From an uncultured Bacilli bacterium (GTDB lineage Bacteria; Bacillota_I; Bacilli_A; RF39; UBA660), in contig CANQHF010000013.1 of assembly GCA_947623685.1 (NCBI GenBank), positions 1 to 33,970 on the forward strand: a stretch of 33,970 bases of DNA, in the 5' to 3' direction. Shown here piece after piece: positions 18,910 to 26,876 of this stretch. Made by a program: the position numbers and the translations under genes. Under the pieces are notes generated by a model. The model was not told the DNA's origin and searched no databases. It was given only the letters and a program-made list of their open reading frames with translations. Positions within the stretch are counted from its first letter, which is position 1. Every line of letters begins with the position of its first letter.

Positions 18910-19458
18910 ATGAAAATAATAAGTGGAAAATATAAAGGAAAAATCTTAAAAGGATTTAATATAAATGGTACAAGACCAACAATGGATAGAATAAAAGAAT
19001 CCGTTTTTGCGATGATTCAAGATTATGTAAAAGATTCCATCGTTTTAGATTTATATTCAGGATCTGGTAATTTAGCTATTGAAGCACTTTCTAATGGTGC
19101 AAAAAAAGCTTATTTAGTAGATAAAAACAAAGATGCAATAAACATAATAAAAAATAATATAAAAGAATTAAACATTAATGCTGCAATAATAATGCAAGGT
19201 GATTCTATTTATGCATTAGATAATTATATAAATGATAACATAACATTTAATATAATATTTTTAGATCCACCATATGATACTAATTTACTTGATAAATCGT
19301 TATGTAAGATAAATGATAACATTAATTTACTATCTAATAATGGATTAATAATATGTGAAACAACAATGGATATTAATTACTTAAAATATAATAATTTAAT
19401 AATTTATAAAACAAGAAAATATGGTGAAAAAATAGTAACTATATTAAAAAGAAAGTAA
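18910..19458 (+). CDS. rsmD: 16S rRNA (guanine966-N2)-methyltransferase
   Basis: IISGKYKGKILKG, RPTMDRIKESVFAMI, LDLYSGSGNLAIEALS, FLDPPYD; ATG 18910 after AGGTGG. Confidence 0.94.
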   Translation: MKIISGKYKGKILKGFNINGTRPTMDRIKESVFAMIQDYVKDSIVLDLYSGSGNLAIEALSNGAKKAYLVDKNKDAINIIKNNIKELNINAAIIMQGDSIYALDNYINDNITFNIIFLDPPYDTNLLDKSLCKINDNINLLSNNGLIICETTMDINYLKYNNLIIYKTRKYGEKIVTILKRK

Positions 19459-19468
19459 ATATTAAAGT

Positions 19469-19502
19469 ATAAAAAGAAAAGTGAATTTACTTTTCTTTTT
19501 AT
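19469..19502 (+). terminator. rsmD terminator
   Basis: AAAAAGAAAAGT-gaatt-TACTTTTCTTTTT hairpin. Confidence 0.7.
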
Positions 19503-19510
19503 ATTCATAA

Positions 19511-19547
19511 ATTAAGGCAAAGAAAAAAAGAACTAATCGTTCTTTTA
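19511..19547 (-). terminator. Terminator of left prepilin; outer inverted-repeat arm
   Basis: Minus strand TAAAAGAACGATTAGTTCTTTTTTTCTTTGCCTTAAT, matching 21564-21602 apart from homopolymer-length differences. Confidence 0.75.
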
Positions 19548-19952
19548 TTATTCTGATGCTGGACATTCAGGTGTAAAACTAAAACTATATGTTCCATCTT
19601 TATTATCAGTATATGTATATGTGTTACTGTCAATGTTATCAGGCTCTGTTTGATTAGCAAATTTTCCAGTAGTATTGGATTTAACTACAAATTTACCCCC
19701 ACTATAAGATATCGATACATCAGTTGCTTTAACTTGATCTTTCAATGTAGCTGTAGTTACTTTATTATCCATAGCACATACTGTTTCCATTGATTTATAA
19801 ATTGATTGTGCTGTTTCGTAAAAAGCGTTTCCTCTTGATTTTTTAATTGTTTTGTTTACCTGCTGCGTTGCAATAACCATTATTATGGCAAGTACTACGA
19901 TAACTGCTAATAATTCTATTAAGGTAAATCCTTTCTTATTTAATTTTTTCAT
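19548..19952 (-). CDS. Type IV prepilin-like protein A (left allele, predicted silent in this orientation)
   Basis: MKKLNKKGFTLIELLAVIVVLAIIMVIATQQVNKTI class III prepilin signal; distinct C-terminal half. Confidence 0.88.
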   Translation of the reverse strand: MKKLNKKGFTLIELLAVIVVLAIIMVIATQQVNKTIKKSRGNAFYETAQSIYKSMETVCAMDNKVTTATLKDQVKATDVSISYSGGKFVVKSNTTGKFANQTEPDNIDSNTYTYTDNKDGTYSFSFTPECPASE

Positions 19953-20008
19953 CTTTTTATCCCTCCAATAACTTTATTGTTTTATAATATTTTTCCTTAA
20001 GTTTATTA
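19846..20008. repeat. 163-bp inverted repeat, left arm
   Basis: Reverse complement matches 21058-21220 at 162/163 positions (only 19860 vs 21206 differs). Confidence 0.97.
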
Positions 20009-20020
20009 ATTAAGGAAGGA

Positions 20021-20966
20021 GTGAAAATGAAAATAAAAGTAAGAAAACAAAAGTATAAAGATTTTTTATATGAATGGTTAGATTATAAAAAAGCTTTTAT
20101 AAAAGAATCTACGTATGCAAATTATTCAAACATAATAAATTATTATATAATTCCGCTGTTAGGTAATTATTATTTAAATTCAATTAATAATGAAATGATA
20201 CAAAAACATATAATAAATTTATATAATAATGGTAATGGTCTATCAATAAAAACAATTAAGGATGTCATAACTATAATAAAATCGAGTATGAAAAAGGCAT
20301 TTTGTGAAAATAAAGTAAAAACATTTGAATTTAATTTGTGTTTTCCAAAGGAAAATTTAGTTAAAAAAATATATATATTAACCAAAAAAGAACAAAAACT
20401 TATTATAAATAAAGTATTTAATAACATAAATAATAAAAGTATTGGAATTTTAATATCTTTATTTCACGGAATTAGAATTGGAGAGTTATGTGCTTTGACA
20501 TGGAAGGACATTGATTTAAAAAAAAGGTATAATAAAAATAAACAAAACTCTTCAAAGAATATATATAAAAAATAATAATTATTCTAAAATAATAATTACA
20601 ATTCCTAAAACAAGTAATTCTTTTCGTGAGATTCCAATAAATAAAGATTTTTTAAAAATATTAAAAAATCTTAAAACCAATAAGTATGATTATGTATTAT
20701 CTGGAAATAATAAATTTGTAGAACCTAGATTTTATAGATATTATTTTAATAATTTTTTAAAAGAAATAGGCATTAATCATTTTCCATTTCATAGTTTAAG
20801 GCATACTTTTGCTACAAACTGTATTGCAATAGGAATGGATTACAAAACCGTAAGTGAATTACTTGGACATTCTAATATAGCAATCACTTTAAATTTATAT
20901 GTTCATCCAAGAATGAATCAAAAAAAGAAATGCATTAATAATATATACAAATATTATGTAAAATAA
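20021..20966 (+). CDS. Tyrosine recombinase/integrase, interrupted by a +1-nt frameshift at an A8 tract
   Basis: N-terminal SAM-like fold plus HGIRIGELCALTW (R), HSLRHTFATN (HxxR), ELLGHSNIAITLNLYVH (H..Y); frame restored if the A8 after GATTT becomes A7, giving DLKKGIIKINKTLQRIYIKNNNYSKIIITIPKTSNSFREIPINKDFLK. Confidence 0.88.
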
Positions 20967-20998
20967 ATAATTAAAATTTTAATTATTTTTATAAATTA

Positions 20999-21027
20999 TT
21001 GACTTGTAAAATTAATAGTGATATTAT
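20999..21027 (+). promoter_or_regulatory. Promoter inside the invertible segment, driving the right prepilin
   Basis: TTGACT (20999-21004) - 17 nt - TATTAT (21022-21027); no equivalent found upstream of the left prepilin. Confidence 0.8.
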
Positions 21028-21057
21028 TAACTTGATAATATTGGTAACTCATTTAAG

Positions 21058-21220
21058 TAATAAACTTAAGGAAAAATATTATAAAACAATAAAGTTATTG
21101 GAGGGATAAAAAGATGAAAAAATTAAATAAGAAAGGATTTACCTTAATAGAATTATTAGCAGTTATCGTAGTACTTGCCATAATAATGGTTATTGCAACG
21201 CAGCAAGTAAACAAAACAAT
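21058..21220. repeat. 163-bp inverted repeat, right arm
   Basis: See left arm; covers 5' UTR, SD GGAGGG and first ~35 codons of the prepilin. Confidence 0.97.
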
Positions 21221-21566
21221 ATCAAGGGCAAGAGCAAATTCATTTATAGAATCATATCAAATGATTGTAAAACAAGTTAAAACTTTTATAGCAAGTGATG
21301 AAGATCCAAAATGCTCTGCTGATTGCTTAACCAAGTATGAATTATCTACTAAAGACTATTCTTCTCTTAGCGTTTCAGGCTCTAATGGTACATATACTAT
21401 AAAATTGGAATCATCTATAGGAAAATTTAAGAACCTTAACCTAAGTAAATATGGTGATGCTGTGCCAACTTCAACTAGTGGTGCATCTTGGTCGTGTGAT
21501 ATATCTGGCCCTGAAGGTAATAGTACTTGTACATCGAATTCTATTTCTGGTACTGTTTCATATTAA
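21114..21566 (+). CDS. Type IV prepilin-like protein B (right allele, predicted expressed)
   Basis: First 36 residues identical to prepilin A, then divergent. Confidence 0.9.
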   Translation: MKKLNKKGFTLIELLAVIVVLAIIMVIATQQVNKTISRARANSFIESYQMIVKQVKTFIASDEDPKCSADCLTKYELSTKDYSSLSVSGSNGTYTIKLESSIGKFKNLNLSKYGDAVPTSTSGASWSCDISGPEGNSTCTSNSISGTVSY

Positions 21567-21602
21567 AAGAACGATTAGTTCTTTTTTTTCTTTTGCCTTA
21601 AT
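21564..21602 (+). terminator. Terminator of right prepilin; outer inverted-repeat arm
   Basis: AAAAGAAC-gatta-GTTCTTTT stem and T tract. Confidence 0.75.
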
Positions 21603-21645
21603 TAATCTTATTTAGTATAATACTTATATAAGTAAGAGGTGTTTT

Positions 21646-22560
21646 ATGTTATTAATAGGTTCTCACGTATCGTTCACAAGTAAAGAACAATTAGTTGGAA
21701 GCGTAAAAGAAGCTATTTCGTATGGTGCTAATTCGTTTATGTTTTATACTGGAGCACCACAAAATACTAAAAGGTGTAAAATTGATTATGATTTAACCGT
21801 AGAAGCTAGAAATATATTATATGAAAATAACATTGAATTAAAAAATATAATAGTTCATGCGCCATATATTATTAATTTAGCTAATAATGAAAAAAAGGAA
21901 AGTTATTTATTTGCTATAAATTTTCTAAAAGAAGAAATAAAAAGAGTAGGAATGTTAGGAATAGAAAAGCTTGTTTTACACCCGGGAAGTTATGTTAATT
22001 TAGATTTGGATACTGGAATAGATAACGTAATTAATGCATTAAATGAAGTTATAACTCCTAATCAAAATGTCAAGATATGTATTGAAACTATGGCTGGTAA
22101 AGGTAGTGAAATATGTTTTGACATAAAACATATTAAAAGAATAATTAATGGAGTTAAACATAGTGAAAAACTTGGCGTATGTTTAGATACTTGTCATTTA
22201 AATGATGCTGGATATGATATGTCAAAGTTTGATGAGTTTTTAGATGAATTTGATAAGTTAATTGGAATAGATAAAATAAAGTGTGTTCATGTTAATGATT
22301 CTAAAAATTCAATTGGCTCGCATAAAGATAGGCATGAAAACATAGGATATGGAACGATTGGTTTTGATGCTTTAATTAATGTAATTTATAATAAAAGACT
22401 TTGTGATGTTCCAAAGATACTTGAAACTCCTTATGTTAGTTTTAATGATAAACAAAGGGTTTTACCACCTTATAAATTTGAAATAGATATGATAAAAAAT
22501 AAAAAGTTTAATAAGGATTTATATGAAGATATTAGAAAGTATTATGAAAGATTAAAGTGA
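21646..22560 (+). CDS. nfo: Endonuclease IV (AP endonuclease)
   Basis: LLIGSHVSF, VHAPYIINLAN, VCLDTCHLNDAGYD, HVNDSKNSIGSHKDRHENIGYGTIG. Confidence 0.95.
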   Translation: MLLIGSHVSFTSKEQLVGSVKEAISYGANSFMFYTGAPQNTKRCKIDYDLTVEARNILYENNIELKNIIVHAPYIINLANNEKKESYLFAINFLKEEIKRVGMLGIEKLVLHPGSYVNLDLDTGIDNVINALNEVITPNQNVKICIETMAGKGSEICFDIKHIKRIINGVKHSEKLGVCLDTCHLNDAGYDMSKFDEFLDEFDKLIGIDKIKCVHVNDSKNSIGSHKDRHENIGYGTIGFDALINVIYNKRLCDVPKILETPYVSFNDKQRVLPPYKFEIDMIKNKKFNKDLYEDIRKYYERLK

Positions 22561-22576
22561 AAACTTTAATTTTTTT
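22552..22576 (+). terminator. nfo terminator overlapping the stop codon
   Basis: TTAAAGT-gaaa-ACTTTAA + T tract; the TGA stop overlaps the stem/loop junction. Confidence 0.7.
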
Positions 22577-22625
22577 TAATTTTTAAGGGGGAAAATTAAA
22601 AGTTATGGAGAAATATAAGTATGAG
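22571..22625 (+). repeat. Dispersed leader/promoter-like repeat, copy b
   Basis: TTTTTTTAATTTTTAAGGGGGAAAATTAAAAGTTATGGAGAAATATAAGTATGAG. Confidence 0.75.
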
Positions 22626-22636
22626 AGGTGATTAAT

Positions 22637-23551
22637 TTGGATGCGTTAAAAGAAAAGATTGATATAAAAGATTTAATATATGAAGTAAGAGAAAAACAAG
22701 TGATGTTAGATAGTGATTTAGCTGTTTTATATGGGTGTAAGAATGGGACTAAAGAGATTAATCAGGCGGTAAAAAATAATCCAGATAAATTTCCGGAAAG
22801 ATATTGTTTTAGATTAGATGAATTTGAACTTGATATTTTTCGGTCAAAACTTTTGACCAAAAAAAATATAACTGAAAAAAGGGGCGGTAAATATCATAAT
22901 CCTACCGTATTTACAGAACAAGGAATATATATGCTTGCAACGATATTAAAAACAAAACAGGCTACTTCTGCCACGATAAAGATAATGGATACGTTTGTAT
23001 CAATGAGAAAGTTTATAAATGAAAATAAGGATATATTTAAAAGAATAATAGCAATAGAAAATAAAACAGATTATATAAAAAGTACGTTAATAGAGCATGA
23101 TATAAAAATAGAAGAATTATTTGATAAATTTGATAAAAAAGAAGAATTAAAAAGTAAGTTATTTTATAATGGAGAAATATATGATGCTTATAGTTTACTT
23201 GTAGATATAATAAGTAAAGCAGATAAAGAAATTATAATAATAGATAATTACGTAGATAAAAAAACATTAGATATATTAACTAAAAAAAACATAAATGTAA
23301 TAGTATATATAATAACAAGTAAGAAAAGTAATATAACAAAATTAGACATAGAAAAGTTTAATAGCCAGTATCCAAAACTAGAAATAAGATATACTAATAT
23401 CTTTCATGATAGGTTCATAATAATAGATAAAAATAAGTTATATCATATAGGTGCATCATTAAAAGATTTAGGATTAAAAGTATTTGGCATAAGTAAAATA
23501 GAAGATGAAAGCATACTGGATAATATTAAAAACAAGATTGATTTTATATAA
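22637..23551 (+). CDS. ORF6N-domain protein with C-terminal PLD-like (HxR variant) domain, probable TTG start
   Basis: VMLDSDLAVLYGCKNGTKEINQAVKNNPDKFPERYCFRL...GGKYHNPTVFTEQGIYMLATILK; C-term FHDRFIIIDKNKLYHIGASLKDLG. Confidence 0.85.
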   Translation: MDALKEKIDIKDLIYEVREKQVMLDSDLAVLYGCKNGTKEINQAVKNNPDKFPERYCFRLDEFELDIFRSKLLTKKNITEKRGGKYHNPTVFTEQGIYMLATILKTKQATSATIKIMDTFVSMRKFINENKDIFKRIIAIENKTDYIKSTLIEHDIKIEELFDKFDKKEELKSKLFYNGEIYDAYSLLVDIISKADKEIIIIDNYVDKKTLDILTKKNINVIVYIITSKKSNITKLDIEKFNSQYPKLEIRYTNIFHDRFIIIDKNKLYHIGASLKDLGLKVFGISKIEDESILDNIKNKIDFI

Positions 23552-23599
23552 TGCATAATGTTATTTAAATTAAGTAATATTAAATGGAATGCACAAGTC

Positions 23600-23628
23600 T
23601 TGCATCAAGAATAAAAAAATAGTATAAT
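23600..23628 (+). promoter_or_regulatory. Promoter of yceD-rpmF
   Basis: TTGCAT (23600-23605) - 17 nt - TATAAT (23623-23628). Confidence 0.7.
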
Positions 23629-23638
23629 TACTTTTACG

Positions 23639-24127
23639 GTGGTGATTATCATAAAAATAGATTTAACTAAATTAATATGTAATAATTTATATGAAATTCC
23701 AATTGATGGAGAATTAATCATCCCTAGCGAATTACTTGATGGTACTGATATAAGAAAAATATCACCAGTAAAGGTAAGTGGGGTTATATCTAAATCCTTT
23801 GAAGAGTATGAGCTTAATATTAAAATAACTGGAGTAATGACACTTCCTTGTGCTAGAACTTTAAAAGATGTTTCTTATCCATTTGATATTGATATTGATG
23901 AAGTAATTGGAGAAAATAGTGATAATTCTTTAAAAATTGTTCAAAATAGACTTGAAATTTTACCAATTATATGGCAATATATATTAGTGGATGTTCCTTT
24001 AAGAGTTCTTGCGCCAGATGCTTATGAAAAACCAATTGAAGGTGATGGATGGCGTCTTATTACAGAGGATGATGAAAAGGAAGTAATAGATCCAAGACTT
24101 GCAAAGTTAAAAGATTACAAAGAGTAA
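23639..24127 (+). CDS. DUF177/YceD-family protein (start uncertain)
   Basis: GVMTLPCARTLKDVSYPFDID...; immediately upstream of rpmF as is typical. Confidence 0.88.
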   Translation: MVIIIKIDLTKLICNNLYEIPIDGELIIPSELLDGTDIRKISPVKVSGVISKSFEEYELNIKITGVMTLPCARTLKDVSYPFDIDIDEVIGENSDNSLKIVQNRLEILPIIWQYILVDVPLRVLAPDAYEKPIEGDGWRLITEDDEKEVIDPRLAKLKDYKE

Positions 24128-24142
24128 GGAAGGAGTGAGAAT

Positions 24143-24349
24143 ATGTTAAAGTTGGATATCCAATTGTTTGCAGTTCCATTCAGAAAGGTAAGTAAGACAA
24201 GAAAAAGAATGCGTCGTACTCACTATAAAATTGAAGCTAACGGAACAGTAAAATGTCCTAAATGTGGAGAAATGATAAGACCACATAGGGTTTGCCCTAA
24301 CTGTGGTAACTACAAAGGAAAAGAAGTTATTAAAAAAGAGGCTGAGTAA
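24143..24349 (+). CDS. rpmF: 50S ribosomal protein L32 with N-terminal MLKLDIQLF extension
   Basis: [49 protein letters not shown] properly spaced to ATG 24143. Confidence 0.96.
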   Translation: MLKLDIQLFAVPFRKVSKTRKRMRRTHYKIEANGTVKCPKCGEMIRPHRVCPNCGNYKGKEVIKKEAE

Positions 24350-24413
24350 TTCAGTTTTTTTTATGCATGGATAAATAAAATATGATATTATATATTATAG
24401 GGAAGTAATTGAT

Positions 24414-25328
24414 ATGAAAAATAAGAGATTTATAAAAATACTTGTAGGAATTATTATTTTTGTTTACGTTTTTATTTCATCTAACGCAGCAAATGAAATA
24501 AAAAAGATTGGTGCATCTTTATCTTCTAATGATAGCGTAAAAGAAGTCGTTTCATTAGATGATGATTTATACGTTTATTTTATTGATGTTGGTCAAGCTG
24601 ATTCAATATTAATTAGTAATAAAAATGAGAATATGTTAATTGATGCTGGTAACAATGAAGATGGTAATTTACTTGTTTCTTATTTAAAATCCTTAAACGT
24701 AAGCGAAATAAAGTATTTAGTGGGAACTCATCCTCATGAAGATCATATTGGCGGAATGGATGATATTATAAATAATTTTAAGATTGATAAATATTATATG
24801 CCTAATGAAGTGGCAACCACAAAGACTTTTGAAGATGTACTAGATGCTTTAGAAAATAATAATCTTAAGTATACCACTCCTAAAGTAAATGATACGTTTT
24901 TTTTAGGTGATTCTTTAATAAGAGTCGTAAGCGTCTTAGAAAACACAAGTGATTTAAATGATTCATCAATTGTTTTAAGATTAACTTATGGTAATAATTC
25001 ATTTTTATTTACGGGTGATGCAACAAAAAAGATAGAAAATGAAATTTTAAGTAATGGTATAAACGTAAAAAGTGATGTTTTAAAGGTTGCTCATCACGGT
25101 TCTGATTATAGTTCTTCTGATTCATTTTTAAAAGCGGTAAATCCAAAATTTGCGGTTATATCGGTTGGAAAAAATAATACTTATAATCATCCTAATGCGA
25201 TAACGTTAAGTAAGCTAGAAGCTTTAAATACAAAAGTTTATCGAACTGATATTGATGGAACCATAATAATGAAAAGTGATGGAAACAACATATCAGTTCA
25301 AACGATCAAGACTAATACTAATGGGTAG
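24414..25328 (+). CDS. Membrane-anchored metallo-beta-lactamase-fold hydrolase (ComEC C-terminal-like)
   Basis: YFIDVGQADSILI, GTHPHEDHIGGMDDI, LFTGDATKKIE, VAHHGSDYSSS. Confidence 0.9.
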   Translation: MKNKRFIKILVGIIIFVYVFISSNAANEIKKIGASLSSNDSVKEVVSLDDDLYVYFIDVGQADSILISNKNENMLIDAGNNEDGNLLVSYLKSLNVSEIKYLVGTHPHEDHIGGMDDIINNFKIDKYYMPNEVATTKTFEDVLDALENNNLKYTTPKVNDTFFLGDSLIRVVSVLENTSDLNDSSIVLRLTYGNNSFLFTGDATKKIENEILSNGINVKSDVLKVAHHGSDYSSSDSFLKAVNPKFAVISVGKNNTYNHPNAITLSKLEALNTKVYRTDIDGTIIMKSDGNNISVQTIKTNTNG

Positions 25329-25337
25329 GTGATAAAG

Positions 25338-25559
25338 TTGAAATATAGCGTTGATAGAATTGAAAATGATGTTGTTATATTACAGAATTTAACTAATGGG
25401 TTAATAAAAGAAGAGAAAAAATCATCTTTTTTATTTGATGTTAAGGAAAAGGATATTGTTGTTAATAAGAAAGATAAATACGTATTAGATTTAGATGCTA
25501 AAAATAATAGGTTAAGACTATTAAAAGAAAAAATGGAAAAATTAAAAAGTAAGGAATGA
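25338..25559 (+). CDS. DUF3006-like small protein, probable TTG start
   Basis: Y(S)VDRIENDVVILQN...; follows the ComEC-like MBL gene; SD AGGTG spaced to TTG 25338. Confidence 0.75.
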   Translation: MKYSVDRIENDVVILQNLTNGLIKEEKKSSFLFDVKEKDIVVNKKDKYVLDLDAKNNRLRLLKEKMEKLKSKE

Positions 25560-25566
25560 TTAGATT

Positions 25567-26270
25567 ATGAAATTAATGTTAATTGGTGGCGGAAACGTTG
25601 GAAGGTCAAATACTAGTTATGAAACTAAAAAAATAGATGAAGAAATAGTTAAATTAACAAATAAAAAAGAACCTAATTTTTTATTTATTGGTCTTGCTGA
25701 TAATTTTTCAGATTCATATTACAAAGTAATAAAAGATATATATAAAAATTTAGGATGTGTAACTGGTAAAATAACTAAAAAAACCTTAACTCATATGGAA
25801 GTTGTGCAAGATAAAATAAAAAATGCGGATATAATTTATATTGGTGGTGGGAATACCGTTAAGTTAGTTAAAGTTTTAAAAGATACTAAAATGGATGAAA
25901 TGCTAAAAGAAGCTTTACAAAGAAACTGCATTTTAGCAGGTATGTCGGCAGGTGCAATTTCCTTTTGTAAATATGGGTTATCTGATGTTGAAATAATTAA
26001 TAATGTATCTAATAACTACGTTAAAGTAGACGGGTTAGGATTTTTACCCTTTATGTTTGTACCACATTTTTCAGCTGATCCTAAAAAGAAAGAAGATTTA
26101 AAAAAGTATTAAATGATGATAAAATAAAAGAAGTTATTTGTGCTGATGATTGTGTTGCTTTAGAAGTAACTGATAATAAGATAAAGGTAATTAAGAGTAA
26201 TGAATTAAATAATGCATATTATGTTAAAGAAAATAATTTTGTAAAACTAGAAAAAGAAATGGATTTTTAA
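25567..26270 (+). pseudogene. Peptidase E-like (S51) protein interrupted by a frameshift at an A6 tract
   Basis: LIGGGNVGR, YIGGGNT, ILAGMSAGAISF; adding one A at GATTTAAAAAAG restores DLKKVLNDDKIKEVICADDCVALEVTDNKIKVIKSNELNNAYYVKENNFVKLEKEMDF*. Confidence 0.8.
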
Positions 26271-26288
26271 ATTTCCATTTCTTTTTGT
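26255..26288. terminator. Bidirectional terminator between convergent genes, overlapping both stop codons
   Basis: AAAGAAATGGA...TCCATTTCTTT palindrome with A/T flanks. Confidence 0.75.
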
Positions 26289-26776
26289 ATGTTTTGATTT
26301 ATATCTTTTAGTGTGATTTTATTATCATCAAAGATAAGGTATGATTTTAATGAATTATTTCTTGGAATTGATATGCTTCCTGGATTAGCGTATATAATAT
26401 TAAATTCTTTTGTAATTGAAGGTACGTGCGTGTGCCCACTTATAAATATATCTCCATGATAACTTGGTAAAAAACCTTTTGAATAAGTGTTTCCGTGGGT
26501 AAAGGTTACTAAGTGTTTGTTAAACGGAAGAGTTATTACATCATAAGCTTTTAGCATTAATGCATCATAATTAATCATCCAATCACAGTTTCCTTTTATT
26601 AAGATAAGTTTGTTTTTATATTCTTTAAGTAGATCTATGATTTTTTCTTTATTATCGTCATTATAATATGAAAATAAATCTCCTAAAACAATTAATTGGT
26701 CAAAACTTTCTTTTTTTATTACGGATGATAAACTTTTATAATCACCGTGAATATCAGATAAAATAAGTAATTTCAA
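26267..26776 (-). CDS. YfcE/MJ0936-family metallophosphoesterase
   Basis: LLILSDIHGD, VLGDLF, KGNCDW, FTHGN, SGHTHVP, NPGSISIPR. Confidence 0.92.
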   Translation of the reverse strand: MKLLILSDIHGDYKSLSSVIKKESFDQLIVLGDLFSYYNDDNKEKIIDLLKEYKNKLILIKGNCDWMINYDALMLKAYDVITLPFNKHLVTFTHGNTYSKGFLPSYHGDIFISGHTHVPSITKEFNIIYANPGSISIPRNNSLKSYLIFDDNKITLKDINQNIQKEMEI

Positions 26777-26876
26777 TTTTAATCACCACTTTTATTATAC
26801 TATATAATAATAGTTTTTTTCTAATATTGTTTTTTTTACCTAAAAGTGTTATATTTTAAGTAATATAGGAGATATT

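Noticed and set aside
20021-20966. Prophage or integrative element integrase
   Set aside because: No phage or conjugation genes nearby and no tRNA attachment site; the gene is enclosed within pilin inverted repeats, consistent with a local invertase.
19548-21566. R64-like shufflon (swapping pilin C-termini by inversion)
   Set aside because: Each pilin already has its own intact start, SD and N-terminus inside the repeat, so inversion does not create new N-C combinations. Only the promoter and recombinase change sides, so a promoter switch fits better.
22622-22640. Third TA locus at the ORF6N gene
   Set aside because: Only the leader element is shared; sequence after TGAG diverges and runs straight into the ORF6N SD, with no small hydrophobic ORF or antisense promoter.
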